NCBI GenBank assembly: GCA_050012675.1
Contig: JBEKGS010000011.1
Span: forward strand, 11,684-75,683
Origin: Fen-455 sp050012675
Lineage (GTDB): Bacteria; Actinomycetota; Acidimicrobiia; Acidimicrobiales; Bog-793
Length of the DNA stretch: 64,000 bases
Reading direction: 5' to 3'
Part shown: in pieces, positions 24,279 to 33,212 of the stretch
Layout: every line of letters begins with the position of its first letter
Position numbering within the stretch: the stretch's first letter is position 1
The notes under the pieces: model-generated
What the model was told of the DNA's origin: nothing
Databases searched by the model: none
Seen by the model: only the letters and a program-made list of their open reading frames with translations
Translations under genes and position numbers: made by a program

Positions 24279-25756
24279 GCCGTCTCCTCATTCCAAGCCG
24301 GGAGCTCGACGACAAAGCGCGAGCCCCCGCCTTCACGGTCCTCGACCCACACCCGGCCTCCATGCTGGCTCACATGCTGGGCGACGATGGCCAGCCCGAG
24401 ACCGGTGCCGTCGCCGAGCCCGCGGCGCCGGCCCGTCGAGCCGCGCGAGAACCGCTCGAAGATCCGGCCCCGCTCCTCGGGGGCGATGCCCGGCCCGGCA
24501 TCATCGACGAGAAAACGCACGGTGTCGCCGTGGTCCTCGATGGTCAAGAGTGTCACGCCTCCGGCATAGCGTTGCGCGTTCTCGAACAGGTTGGCGAAGA
24601 TCCGCTCGAAACGGCGCTTGTCCACGAGGATGTGCTGCGACGCGACTCCGGGAGCGAAGCGAATCGGCACCTCGGCCCCGGTCGCTTGGACGGTGTGCTC
24701 GACGAGCGCCCCCAAGGTCACCTCGTCGCGGGAGATATCCCCCGGCTTGGCGTCGAAGCGTGAGATCTCGAGAAGCTCGTCGACGAGGCGCCGGAATCTG
24801 CGGACCTCGGCGCCCAGCAAGTCGAGCGCCTGAAGTGACCTTGGCGGTAGCTCGTCGCGTCGCGCTTCCAGCACCGACAGCGAGTTGGCGAGGGTCGTGA
24901 GCGGGGACCGCAACTCGTGGTTGACATCGGAAGCGAACCGGGCCTCACGCTCGATGCGTACCTGGAGCTGGTCCACCATCTGGTTGAAGGCCGAAGCGAA
25001 AGGAGCCAGATCCGCGAAGTCGGCGCTCTCGAGGCGTGTGTCCAGGCGCCCTCCGGCGATCGCCAGCGCCGCCTGGGTGGTCTCGCGCAGCGGCCGCAGC
25101 GTGCGGGCAGCCGCCCAGAGCCCGAGAACGGCCCCCGCGACCGTGGTGATAAGGGCTGCGATGGCGAGCGCGGCGAGAAGGGCATGCAGGGTTCTCACGA
25201 GGTCCGACAGGTCGAAGATCTCGAAGTAGGCGGCGTTCACGCTGTGAAAGCTGGACTGGGCGTGGATGGGCACCCCGACGATCAGCTGCGCGGTCCCGCC
25301 GGACGAGATGAGCTGCCACGCCGGTGCGCCCGTGAGCACACGTCCTCTCAGGGCCAGTGGCAGCTGAGTGGGTGACAAGGTGACCGCCGACGGGTACCAG
25401 TGGCCCGTGCTGTAGATGAGCGAGTCGGTGTTCGGGCCGGAGTCGAGCGTGGTTATGAGCGCCGGGATGTAGGCGGTGGGCACTCGAAGCTCACCCCGCA
25501 AAAGGACCGCGTTAGCCAGGGCCTGGTGCCTCATCGAGGTCAGCTGCTGGTTGACGATCGAGCTGCGGACCGCCAGGTAGCCGATACCGGCAAGGACACC
25601 GGAGAGAGCCAGTGCCCCCAGGGCGAACGCCGTTGTGACCCGGGCACGCAGACCCAGGTGTCGTTTCCTGTGCGGGTGGAGCACCTCGGTGACACCGTCC
25701 GGCACGGCGGCGGACGCTGGCGAAGGCCGATCTGTCGCCACAGCGTCCGTTTGCAT
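24275..25756 (-). CDS. mtrB: Sensor histidine kinase of the MtrB type
   Basis: Membrane sensor paired with MtrA. In actinobacteria this system controls cell-wall remodelling and division. ATG at 25756 lies 2 bp after the mtrA stop. The product is 493 aa: basic cytoplasmic tail, TM1 (about 41-62), ~125-residue extracellular sensor, TM2 (about 190-213), HAMP, then HisKA with FASDVNHELRSPLTTLANSL (His280). The ATPase domain has N-box NLFENAQRYAGG, G1 DDAGPGIAPEERG, F-box FERFSRGS and G2 GDGTGLGLAIV. All catalytic motifs are intact. Confidence 0.92.
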   Translation of the reverse strand: MQTDAVATDRPSPASAAVPDGVTEVLHPHRKRHLGLRARVTTAFALGALALSGVLAGIGYLAVRSSIVNQQLTSMRHQALANAVLLRGELRVPTAYIPALITTLDSGPNTDSLIYSTGHWYPSAVTLSPTQLPLALRGRVLTGAPAWQLISSGGTAQLIVGVPIHAQSSFHSVNAAYFEIFDLSDLVRTLHALLAALAIAALITTVAGAVLGLWAAARTLRPLRETTQAALAIAGGRLDTRLESADFADLAPFASAFNQMVDQLQVRIEREARFASDVNHELRSPLTTLANSLSVLEARRDELPPRSLQALDLLGAEVRRFRRLVDELLEISRFDAKPGDISRDEVTLGALVEHTVQATGAEVPIRFAPGVASQHILVDKRRFERIFANLFENAQRYAGGVTLLTIEDHGDTVRFLVDDAGPGIAPEERGRIFERFSRGSTGRRRGLGDGTGLGLAIVAQHVSQHGGRVWVEDREGGGSRFVVELPAWNEETA

Positions 25757-25758
25757 CG

Positions 25759-26451
25759 CTACGGAGCGAGTTTGTACCCGAGGCCACGCACAGTGAGCAC
25801 GTGGCGGGGCTCGCTCGGGTCGCTCTCGATCTTGGTGCGAAGGCGCCGGACGTGGACATCGACGAGGCGACCGTCCCCGAAGTAGTCGTAGCTCCAGACA
25901 CGTTCGAGCAGCTGCTCGCGCGATAGCACCTTGCCGGCGTTGGAGGCGAGCTCGCACAGCAGCAGGAACTCCGTCCTGGTCAGGTGGACCTCCTCCCCGT
26001 TGCGGCGCACGACGCCGGCTTCGGGCAGGATCTCGAGATCGCCGAACTCGAGCTGCACGAGGACCGGCTCGCCCGCCCGGGCACGGCGCAGCAGCGCCCT
26101 TATACGGGCGGCGAGCTCCTTGGGCTCGAACGGTTTGGTGACGTAGTCGTCGGCGCCGGCCTCGAGCCCGGCCACGACGTCATGGGTGTCTGTGCGGGCC
26201 GTGACCATGATTATCGGTACGGCGCTCGCTTTTCGCAGTTCACGGCAGCACTCGAATCCGTCCATTCCGGGCAACATGATGTCGACAACGAGCAGATCGA
26301 ACGGATTTGAGACGAGTGCCTGAGTCTGCAGCTCAATCGCCTCTTCGCCGGTGCCCGCCTCCTCCACCTCGTAGCCTTCGTCCTCGAGCGAAAGACGCAT
26401 TGATGCGCGGATCCGTTCGTCGTCCTCCACTAGCAGCACTCTGTGGGCCAT
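25759..26451 (-). CDS. mtrA: OmpR-family response regulator MtrA
   Basis: DNA-binding regulator phosphorylated by MtrB. The product is 230 aa. The receiver domain has the acidic pair in LLVEDDERIR, phospho-acceptor Asp57 in LLVVDIMLPGMDGF, the Thr in IIMVTARTD and Lys in YVTKPFEPKEL. A winged-helix output domain follows, with SREQLLERVWSYDYFGDGRL and VDVHVRRLRTKIESDP. It is the first gene of the operon. GACAAT ends 7 nt before the ATG, a weak version of the window's TANNNT pattern. It is divergent from xerC. Confidence 0.93.
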   Translation of the reverse strand: MAHRVLLVEDDERIRASMRLSLEDEGYEVEEAGTGEEAIELQTQALVSNPFDLLVVDIMLPGMDGFECCRELRKASAVPIIMVTARTDTHDVVAGLEAGADDYVTKPFEPKELAARIRALLRRARAGEPVLVQLEFGDLEILPEAGVVRRNGEEVHLTRTEFLLLCELASNAGKVLSREQLLERVWSYDYFGDGRLVDVHVRRLRTKIESDPSEPRHVLTVRGLGYKLAP

Positions 26452-26535
26452 GGCCTACATTGTCGCTCAAGTTGGGGTCTGCGGGGGGCGGGACCGAATT
26501 GATGACGGAACAGCACTTTCCGCGCGCGTGTCGGG

Positions 26536-26541
26536 TACCGT
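26536..26541 (+). promoter_or_regulatory. Leaderless -10 element of the recombinase gene
   Basis: TACCGT, 6 nt, then GTG at 26548. Confidence 0.5.
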
Positions 26542-26547
26542 GGAGCT

Positions 26548-27432
26548 GTGGGCTTCGAGCTCGAAGACTTTGTGCGCTCGCTCGCATCCGACGCCTCGGC
26601 GACCCGCCGTGCGTACCGGAGCGACGTCGAGGCGTTCGCCGCGTGGGCGGCCCGGGCCGGGATCTCCGACCCGGGCGAAGTCGACCGTCTCATGTTGCGG
26701 CGCTACCTGGCCTACCTTGCGACGCGCAGGTACTCCCGAAGGACAATCGCCAGGAAAGCCGCCGCAATCAGGCGCTACTTCGCCTGGCTGCGACGCCACG
26801 AGATCATCGGCGTCGACCCCTCCAGGCGGCTGTCGGCTCCTCAGGGAGAAGCGCGCCTGCCCCGCGTACTTACACCCTCGGAGCTGGAGGCTCTCCTCGA
26901 GCCGCCGCCGGGTTCGTCGCGGGCCAAACTGCCCGCCTCGGTCAACACGCGCGATGACGCGCTCTTGGAGCTGCTTTACGGCAGCGGACTGCGTGTGGCC
27001 GAGTTGTGCGGGCTCGCTTTATCGGACCTGGACCTGAAGAGCCGGTCGGTGACCGTCTGGGGCAAGGGCGGCAAGCAGCGCCGCGTGCCCTTGAGCCACC
27101 CCGCCGTCGAGGCGGTGGGCCGTTATGTCGCCTCGGGCCGGGCGGCGCTCGTGAACGCCTCGACGCCCCAGGGCTCGCTGTTCATCAACCGGCGCGGACG
27201 GCAGATGACCTCCCGAGACGTGCGCCGTGTCCTCGACCGCCGCTCACCGGTCCCGACCCATCCCCACGCCCTGCGCCATACCTACGCGACTCATCTCGTC
27301 GACGGAGGGGCCGACCTGCGCGTGGTCCAGGAGCTGCTCGGCCACGCGAGCCTGAGAACTACAGAGATCTATACCCACGTGTCCACCGAACGACTGGTCG
27401 GAGCGTACCGAAGCGCTCACCCGAGAGCCTGA
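26548..27432 (+). CDS. xerC: Tyrosine recombinase XerC/XerD
   Basis: Site-specific recombinase that resolves chromosome dimers. The 294-residue length is typical. The SAM-like N-terminal domain is about 1-95. The catalytic set is complete: Arg in YGSGLRVAELCGL, Lys in GKGGKQRRVPL, His-x-x-Arg in HPHALRHTYATHL, His in LLGHASL, and nucleophile Tyr in TEIYTHVS. Choice between XerC and XerD is not secure. Its position directly before a WhiG-type sigma factor and rpsB matches the actinobacterial xerC-whiG-rpsB order. The stop overlaps the next ATG (TGATG). Confidence 0.92.
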   Translation: MGFELEDFVRSLASDASATRRAYRSDVEAFAAWAARAGISDPGEVDRLMLRRYLAYLATRRYSRRTIARKAAAIRRYFAWLRRHEIIGVDPSRRLSAPQGEARLPRVLTPSELEALLEPPPGSSRAKLPASVNTRDDALLELLYGSGLRVAELCGLALSDLDLKSRSVTVWGKGGKQRRVPLSHPAVEAVGRYVASGRAALVNASTPQGSLFINRRGRQMTSRDVRRVLDRRSPVPTHPHALRHTYATHLVDGGADLRVVQELLGHASLRTTEIYTHVSTERLVGAYRSAHPRA

Positions 27433-28214
27433 TGACTCAGACCGGGGTCGACCGCATCCAGTCCGTCGATGAGCTGTGGGCGGACTTCAAGGCGACCGCG
27501 GACCAGTCCGCGCGCGACCGGCTGATCCTTCACTACTCGCCGCTTGTGAAGTACGTGGCCGGACGCGTGGCCGCCGCCATGCCAAGTCACGTCGACTACT
27601 CCGACCTCGTGAGCTACGGCATCCTCGGACTGATCGACGCCATCGAGAAGTTCGACCCTTCAAGGGCGATCAAGTTCGAGACCTACGGAGTACCGCGCGT
27701 GCGCGGCGCCATCCTCGACGAGCTCCGTTCGATCGACTGGGTGCCTCGGTCGGTCCGTGCCAAGGCGCGGGCCGTCGATGCCGCCCTTTCCAAGCTCGAA
27801 GGCCAGCTCGGTCGTTCACCGACGGACCGTGAGCTCGCCGACGAGCTCGAGATGTCGACGGGCGACCTGGACGACATCTTGCGCCAGACCTCTCGGGCCG
27901 GCCTGCTGCAGCTCGACGACGTCCTGTTCCGCCAGGGCGGGAGCGGGGGCCAGACGCTCGGTGACACCCTGCAGGACCAGGGCGACGCCCCCGGTGCCAC
28001 AATCGAGCTCGAAGAGACGCGTCGACAGCTCGCCAAGGCCATCCAGCGGCTCGATGACCGCGAGCGCAAGGTGCTCACGCTGTACTACTACGAAGGTCTG
28101 AACCTCGCCGAGATCGGCGAGATCCTCGGCGTCACCGAGAGCCGCGCATGCCAGATCCACACGAAGGCAGTGCTCCACTTGAGGCAGCGCCTTCGCGACG
28201 AGCTGACCACCTGA
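27432..28214 (+). CDS. whiG: FliA/WhiG-family RNA polymerase sigma factor
   Basis: Alternative sigma factor of group 3. The product is 260 aa from ATG 27432, coupled to xerC by a one-base overlap. Region 2 is LILHYSPLVKYVAGRVAAAM and YSDLVSYGILGLIDAIEKFD, with promoter-melting KFETYGVPRVRGAILDELR and DWVPRSVRAKARAV. Region 3 is about 105-165. Region 4 is LDDRERKVLTLYYYEGLNLA and EIGEILGVTESRACQIHTKA. No flagellar genes are nearby, so WhiG (development/cell-cycle) is a better label than FliA. Targets cannot be read from this window. Confidence 0.92.
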   Translation: MTQTGVDRIQSVDELWADFKATADQSARDRLILHYSPLVKYVAGRVAAAMPSHVDYSDLVSYGILGLIDAIEKFDPSRAIKFETYGVPRVRGAILDELRSIDWVPRSVRAKARAVDAALSKLEGQLGRSPTDRELADELEMSTGDLDDILRQTSRAGLLQLDDVLFRQGGSGGQTLGDTLQDQGDAPGATIELEETRRQLAKAIQRLDDRERKVLTLYYYEGLNLAEIGEILGVTESRACQIHTKAVLHLRQRLRDELTT

Positions 28215-28244
28215 GCACCGGCGACTTCGGTCGTCGCCGGTGCT
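28214..28244 (+). terminator. Strong hairpin after whiG
   Basis: Perfect 12-bp stem (28214-28225 with 28233-28244) and 7-nt loop, overlapping the whiG stop region. There is no T-run directly after it. Confidence 0.6.
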
Positions 28245-28277
28245 GTAGCCCTGCTGCTGACCAGCTACCATTGCGGC

Positions 28278-28298
28278 GAGGCCCGACCGGGCCTCTTT
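28278..28298 (+). terminator. Intrinsic terminator-like hairpin before rpsB
   Basis: GAGGCCC, loop GACC, GGGCCTC (28278-28295), followed by TTT. It could end transcripts from xerC-whiG or act in the rpsB leader as an attenuator. The promoter of rpsB was not identified with confidence. Confidence 0.45.
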
Positions 28299-28379
28299 CA
28301 AAGTGCGTCCTGGCATGCCCGCGGTCGTCCTTCGGGGCGCGGTGCCGGGATTGACTCGAACCGTCGGGAGGAGACACGC

Positions 28380-29390
28380 GTGGCTGTCGTCACGATGAAG
28401 CAACTGCTCGAGGCCGGAATGCACTTCGGCCATCAGACGCGTCGCTGGAACCCGAAGATGAAGCGCTTCATCTTCGGCGAGCGCAACGGCATCTACATCA
28501 TCGACCTGAATCAGACCCTGGAGCGCGTCGACACCGCTTACTCCTATGTGAGAGACCTCGTCGCCGGGGGTGGGGTCATCCTCTTCGTCGGCACGAAGAA
28601 GCAGACCCAGGACCCCGTGGCGGAGTTCGCGGTCGCCTGCGGGATGCCCTATGTGAACCAGCGCTGGCTCGGAGGCATGCTGACCAACTTCCAGACGGTC
28701 GCCGGGCGGGTCCGCAAGCTCCAGGAGCTCGAGGCTTCGCGCGCCGCCGGCGACTTCGCCGCCATGCCCAAGAAAGAGGCGCTGTCCCACGAGCGCGAGC
28801 TCGAGAAGCTCGATCGGAACCTCGGCGGACTGCGCCGGCTGGACCGGCCGCCGGACGCGATCTTCGTGATCGACACGAAGAAGGAGCACATCGCCGTCAC
28901 TGAGGCGAACAAGTTGCACCTGCCGGTCGTCGCCGTCGTCGACACGAATTGTGATCCCGATGTCATCGACTACGTGATTCCGGGCAACGACGATGCGATT
29001 CGGGCGGGTCGGCTCATGTGCCGGGTCATCGCCGACGCCGTCGTCGAAGGTAAGTTCATCGCCTCGCGACGTGCCGTGGACGCGGCCCAAAGAGCCCGCC
29101 GGGCGACCCAAGAGCCCATTTCTCAGGCTTTCGCGCCGGCCGTGAGCGAACCTGCGGATACTTTGGTTGAGACACCGCCGGCCACCGAGCCGGCGGCCGA
29201 GCCCGTGCTCGCCGAGGCCCCGGCTGTCGAGACGGAGCCGGTTCCCGAACAGGCCGCCTTGAAAGCCACGACGGCCGAGGCTGATGAGAGCCCGGTGCCA
29301 GGCCAAGGTGAGCCAGGCGGCGAGATCGCCCACGAGACGGCGGTAGAGGAAAAGGCCGCCCCCGACATCGAGCACGTTACGGAGGATTGA
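28380..29390 (+). CDS. rpsB: 30S ribosomal protein S2
   Basis: Small-subunit protein. GTG at 28380 with GGGAGGAG upstream. Family pattern: VTMKQLLEAGMHFGHQTRRW, NPKMKRFIFGERNGIYIIDL, VGTKKQTQDPVAEFA, YVNQRWLGGMLTNFQT, VVAVVDTNCDPDVIDYVIPG and a terminal Arg/Ala-rich helix. At 336 aa it is longer than usual S2 (230-300). The extra ~90 residues are a low-complexity Ala/Glu/Pro tail. It heads the rpsB-tsf-pyrH-frr block, with tsf starting 3 bp after the stop. Confidence 0.97.
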   Translation: MAVVTMKQLLEAGMHFGHQTRRWNPKMKRFIFGERNGIYIIDLNQTLERVDTAYSYVRDLVAGGGVILFVGTKKQTQDPVAEFAVACGMPYVNQRWLGGMLTNFQTVAGRVRKLQELEASRAAGDFAAMPKKEALSHERELEKLDRNLGGLRRLDRPPDAIFVIDTKKEHIAVTEANKLHLPVVAVVDTNCDPDVIDYVIPGNDDAIRAGRLMCRVIADAVVEGKFIASRRAVDAAQRARRATQEPISQAFAPAVSEPADTLVETPPATEPAAEPVLAEAPAVETEPVPEQAALKATTAEADESPVPGQGEPGGEIAHETAVEEKAAPDIEHVTED

Positions 29391-29393
29391 AAT

Positions 29394-30197
29394 ATGGCAG
29401 CCATCACCGCCAAGGAGGTGCAGACGCTCCGGAAGAAGACGAGCGCCGGGATCCTTGACTGCAGGCGTGCGCTCGAAGAGGCCGAGGGCGACATGGACGA
29501 GGCCGAGCGCATACTGCGCGAGAAGGGGATCATCAGCGCCGCGAAGCGTCAGCACCGCGAACGCACCGAGGGAGCCGTCGCCGTCGTCGTCCACGGCGGG
29601 CACGAGCCGGTCGGAGCGATCGCCATGCTCGAGTGCGAGACCGACTTCGTCGCGAAGTCGCCCGAGTTCGTGTCCCTCGTCGAGGAGATCGCGAACGAGC
29701 TCGCCTTGAAGGGACAAGACGCGCTCGCCCAGTTCTCCGGACGGATCGAGGACCTGACCCTCGTTTCGAAGGAGAACATCGCGCTCGGCCAGACCTTCCG
29801 CTTCGAAGCGCCCAAGTCGGCCATCATCGGCAGCTACCTGCACCTGCAGAACGGCCGCGGCGTAAACGCCGTGCTCGTGGAGCTGGCAGGCGGGACAGAG
29901 GCGCTCGCGCACGACATCGCCCTGCACATCGCCTTCGCCCGTCCGGAGTACCTGCGTCGCGAGGACGTTCCCGCCGAGCAGATCGATGATGTCCGCCAGA
30001 CGGCGGCTGTTATCGCCCGCAACGAAGGAAAGCCCGAGGCGGCGCTTGACAAGATCGTCGAAGGCCGGCTGCAGGGCTGGTACAAAGAGCGCGTGCTGCT
30101 GGACCAGCCGTTCGTGCGCGACGAGCAGTACTCGATCGGGCAGCTGCTCGGCGGTGCGCAGCTGCTTCGCTTTGCTCAGGCCGTCATCGGCTCGTGA
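29394..30197 (+). CDS. tsf: Elongation factor Ts
   Basis: Nucleotide-exchange factor for EF-Tu. The product is 267 aa, a little shorter than the E. coli protein (283) and typical of actinobacteria. It has the UBA-like N-terminal domain (KTSAGILDCRRALEEAEGDM), then the EF-Tu contact region with VAMLECETDF-type sequence (here IAMLECETDFVAKSPEFVSL), and C-terminal LDQPFVRDEQYSIGQLL. ATG 29394 follows rpsB by 3 bp. Confidence 0.97.
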   Translation: MAAITAKEVQTLRKKTSAGILDCRRALEEAEGDMDEAERILREKGIISAAKRQHRERTEGAVAVVVHGGHEPVGAIAMLECETDFVAKSPEFVSLVEEIANELALKGQDALAQFSGRIEDLTLVSKENIALGQTFRFEAPKSAIIGSYLHLQNGRGVNAVLVELAGGTEALAHDIALHIAFARPEYLRREDVPAEQIDDVRQTAAVIARNEGKPEAALDKIVEGRLQGWYKERVLLDQPFVRDEQYSIGQLLGGAQLLRFAQAVIGS

Positions 30198-30216
30198 GCG
30201 GGCCCGCGCGGAACCC

Positions 30217-30972
30217 GTGAGCGAAGTGCCCCTCGACCAAGCCGGAGGAGTTCGGCCCCGGTGGCACCGGGTCGTGCTGAAGCTTTCCGGAGAGGCCCTG
30301 GCAAGCTCGTTGTCCGACGAGACCATCGACGCGTCGACGGTAGGGCGGCTCGCCAAGGAGATCAGCGCCGCCCAGAGCGAGCTGGATATGCAGATCGCCA
30401 TCGTCGTCGGCGGTGGCAACATCTGGCGGGGCACGACCGGCGCCGGTCAGGGAATGGACCGGGCCACCTCGGACATCATGGGCATGCTCGGCACGGTCAT
30501 CAATGCCCTGGCACTGCAGGACGCGTTGGAACGCGTCGGCTGCCCGACCCGGGTGCTGTCCGCCATTCACATGGCCGAGGTCTGCGAGCCCTACATCCGC
30601 CGTCGCGCCATCAGGCACCTCGAGAAGGGTCGCGTCGTGATCTTCGCGGCCGGGATGGGTAACCCGTACTTCACGACCGACACTCCCGCGGCTCTGCGCG
30701 CGGCCGAGATCGAGGCTGACGCCATCTTGAAAGGAACCCATTCCGGCGTGGACGGGGTCTACAGTGCCGACCCCCGCTCGGAGCCGGATGCGACACGCTA
30801 CGAGGAGATCGGGTTCCTCGAGGTCGTGTCGAGGGACCTGCGTGTCATGGACCACACTGCGGTCACGTTCTGCCGGGACAACGGGATCCCCATCCTCGTG
30901 TTCGACATCATGCGGGAGGGCAACATCCGAGCAGCCCTCGTGGGTGAGCGGATAGGTACGCTGATCAGGTGA
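30217..30972 (+). CDS. pyrH: Uridylate kinase
   Basis: Phosphorylates UMP to UDP. GTG at 30217 gives 251 aa; another in-frame GTG at 30226 is possible. Amino-acid-kinase fold with VVLKLSGEALAS, IVVGGGNIWRG, MDRATSDIMGMLGTVINALA, GMGNPYFTTDTPAALRAAEI, ILKGTHSGVDGVYSADPR and VMDHTAVTFCRDNGIPILVF. It overlaps frr by four bases (GTGA). Confidence 0.96.
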   Translation: MSEVPLDQAGGVRPRWHRVVLKLSGEALASSLSDETIDASTVGRLAKEISAAQSELDMQIAIVVGGGNIWRGTTGAGQGMDRATSDIMGMLGTVINALALQDALERVGCPTRVLSAIHMAEVCEPYIRRRAIRHLEKGRVVIFAAGMGNPYFTTDTPAALRAAEIEADAILKGTHSGVDGVYSADPRSEPDATRYEEIGFLEVVSRDLRVMDHTAVTFCRDNGIPILVFDIMREGNIRAALVGERIGTLIR

Positions 30973-31541
30973 CTGACGCCTCGCTCATTGAAGCAGCTCT
31001 CTCCGACACCTCCGAACGGATGCACAAGGTGGTCGAACACACCAAGGCCGACTTCGCGATGGTCAGGACCGGCCGCGCCTCGCCGGCGCTTGTCGAGAAG
31101 CTCAAGGTGGACTACTACGGCACCGAGGTTCCCCTGCAGCAGATAGCCGGGTTCAGCGTCCCTGAGCCCCGCGTGCTCGTGGTCAACCCCTACGACAAAG
31201 GCGCCATGAAGGCCGTGGAGAGGGCGCTGATCAGCTCCGACCTCGGTATCAACCCGTCCAACGACGGCCAGGTGTTCAGGCTCGTGTTCCCCGAGCTCAA
31301 CGAGGAGCGGCGGAAGGAATTCGTGAAGGTCGTCAAGCACCGAGCCGAGGAGGGACGCGTCGCTGTGCGCAACGTCCGTCGTTCGACCCGGCACGACCTC
31401 GAAGCCCTGGAGCGGGACGGTGACATCTCTTCGGATGACCTCGAGCGCGCGGAGAAGGAGCTGGAGAGCCTGACCCATGAGCAGATCGCGGAGATCGACA
31501 GGCTGTTGAGCCACAAGGAACGGGAGTTGCTCGAGCTCTGA
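30969..31541 (+). CDS. frr: Ribosome recycling factor
   Basis: Splits the post-termination ribosome with EF-G. The product is 190 aa from GTG 30969, overlapping pyrH. Family pattern: MVRTGRASPALVEKLKVDYY, GTEVPLQQIAGFSVPEPR, NPSNDGQVFRLVFPELNEER, RRKEFVKVVKHRAEEGRVAV, RNVRR. uppS, which follows frr in many bacteria, is missing here; cdsA comes next. Confidence 0.96.
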   Translation: MTDASLIEAALSDTSERMHKVVEHTKADFAMVRTGRASPALVEKLKVDYYGTEVPLQQIAGFSVPEPRVLVVNPYDKGAMKAVERALISSDLGINPSNDGQVFRLVFPELNEERRKEFVKVVKHRAEEGRVAVRNVRRSTRHDLEALERDGDISSDDLERAEKELESLTHEQIAEIDRLLSHKERELLEL

Positions 31542-31643
31542 GCATCGGCGGTCCGGCACCTAGCCGTCGCCGCGCCGGGAGCTTTCGATGCCTGACACGT
31601 GTTCGGTGCCGGCGTCATCGAAGGAACCCGCGAGGGAGGAACT

Positions 31644-33212
31644 GTGGAGGACGGACAAGAGCCTCAAGGGACCGGAGAGCCGGTTGCCGAACGGGCCCGG
31701 ATTGCCGGCGTGGAGGCGGGAGTTGCGGCAGGGTTGGTGCCTTCGCCCGAGGCAGTGGCGCGCCCCTCGAGCGATTCGGTCGTTGACCGCCCGGTCCCTC
31801 ACGGCAGCGACGAAGCCCAACAGGTCCCCGAGTCACAGTCGGTGGCCGAGATGCTCGCCTCCTACGAGCTGCCGGACTGGACCGACCCGCCCACCTTGCA
31901 GCTTCCCCGGGTGCTGCGCGACCTCGAGCATGAAGCGGCTGTCGAACGCGGCGGCCCGCCCCCGACGCCGCCCGGAGGACCCGTGTGGCGTGAACGCCAG
32001 GAGGACTGGAACGACAGCGACGCCATCCTCGCCGACCTGGCCAAGGCCGGCCTCAGCGTCACGGCTTCGGAGGAGTCGTCCTCCGACGACCCGTTCGCGT
32101 ACGACTTCCTAAGTGATGACGGGGAGGCGACGTGGGTCGAGCGCAAGGAGGGCGCGGACAACGCCGCCGAGCCCGTAGGGCCGACGGAGTCATCACCTGT
32201 GGCCGAACCCGTGTCTGGCTCAGACGGCACGCCGGAAGCACCCGACGGTCCCGACGCCGGAGATTTCGACCCGGGCACGGCCGCGGAGCCCGACGAGGCG
32301 GTTGTGGCGCCGGTCCGGCGCCGGCGCCACGTCGCACGACGGGCCCGCCGGCGCGAAACGCGGTCGATCGCGGTCACCAAGAAGGGCAGCGAACCGGTCT
32401 CCCGCAACCCGGTGGTCGCCACCGTCACCGGTGTCGTGCTGGCCGGCGTCCTGCTGCTGTGCTTCCTCGCCGGGCCGCCCGCCGTCCTGGCGCTCGTCGC
32501 AGTGGCCGTGACGGTAGCGACTGCTGAGCTGTTCAACTCCCTGCGCCTCGCCGGCTACAGGCCGGCGACCCTCCTGGGCGTCGTGGCCGTGCCGGCGGTG
32601 ATCGTCGGGGCCTACTTCAAAGGGCCGGACGCGATCCCGTTTGCCCTGGCCGTTTTCATCGTCGTGTCGATGCTCTGGTATCTCGCCGGGATCACGCGCC
32701 GTTCGCCGCTCACCAACCTCTCGGTCACCGTCTTCGCCTTCGGCTGGACAGGAGTGCTGGCTTCTTTCGCCGGCCTGCTCATCGACCCGAGGGTCTTCCC
32801 CGACCGTCACGGGATCGCGTTCATGCTGGGGGCGATCATCGCCGCCGTCGGTTACGACGTGGGTGGTTACGTGGTCGGCAGTCGCTTCGGGAGGCACGGC
32901 CTCGCCCCCACGATCAGCCCGAACAAGACCTGGGAGGGCCTCGTGGCCGGTTGCCTGGTCGCGATCGCTGCCTCGGCGGGCATTACGAGCCAGATCCACC
33001 CCTGGCATGTCGCAACCGCGCTCGAGCTGGGCGTCATCGTCGCAGTCGTGGCCCCTTGCGGCGACCTCGTCGAGTCCATGATCAAGCGCGACCTCGGTGT
33101 GAAGGACATGGGGTCGCTGCTGCCCGGCCACGGCGGCATGCTGGACCGGATCGACGCCCTGCTCTTCGTCCTCCCGGCCGCCTACTACTTCGTTCGCCTG
33201 GCTCACGTGTGA
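31644..33212 (+). CDS. cdsA: Phosphatidate cytidylyltransferase with long acidic N-terminal extension
   Basis: Makes CDP-diacylglycerol from phosphatidate and CTP in the membrane. GTG 31644 has GGGAGGA at good spacing; the open frame begins at 31599. The product is 522 aa. Residues ~1-250 are a low-complexity acidic region (Pro, Glu, Asp, Ser), ending in a basic patch RRRRHVARRARRRETR. The remaining ~265 residues are a normal CdsA with about eight membrane helices. The signature is present as SPNKTWEGLVAG and SMIKRDLGVKDMGSLLPGHG, followed by GMLDRIDALLF. The extension resembles those of some actinobacterial CdsA proteins, but its role is unknown. The stop overlaps dxr by one base. Confidence 0.93.
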   Translation: MEDGQEPQGTGEPVAERARIAGVEAGVAAGLVPSPEAVARPSSDSVVDRPVPHGSDEAQQVPESQSVAEMLASYELPDWTDPPTLQLPRVLRDLEHEAAVERGGPPPTPPGGPVWRERQEDWNDSDAILADLAKAGLSVTASEESSSDDPFAYDFLSDDGEATWVERKEGADNAAEPVGPTESSPVAEPVSGSDGTPEAPDGPDAGDFDPGTAAEPDEAVVAPVRRRRHVARRARRRETRSIAVTKKGSEPVSRNPVVATVTGVVLAGVLLLCFLAGPPAVLALVAVAVTVATAELFNSLRLAGYRPATLLGVVAVPAVIVGAYFKGPDAIPFALAVFIVVSMLWYLAGITRRSPLTNLSVTVFAFGWTGVLASFAGLLIDPRVFPDRHGIAFMLGAIIAAVGYDVGGYVVGSRFGRHGLAPTISPNKTWEGLVAGCLVAIAASAGITSQIHPWHVATALELGVIVAVVAPCGDLVESMIKRDLGVKDMGSLLPGHGGMLDRIDALLFVLPAAYYFVRLAHV

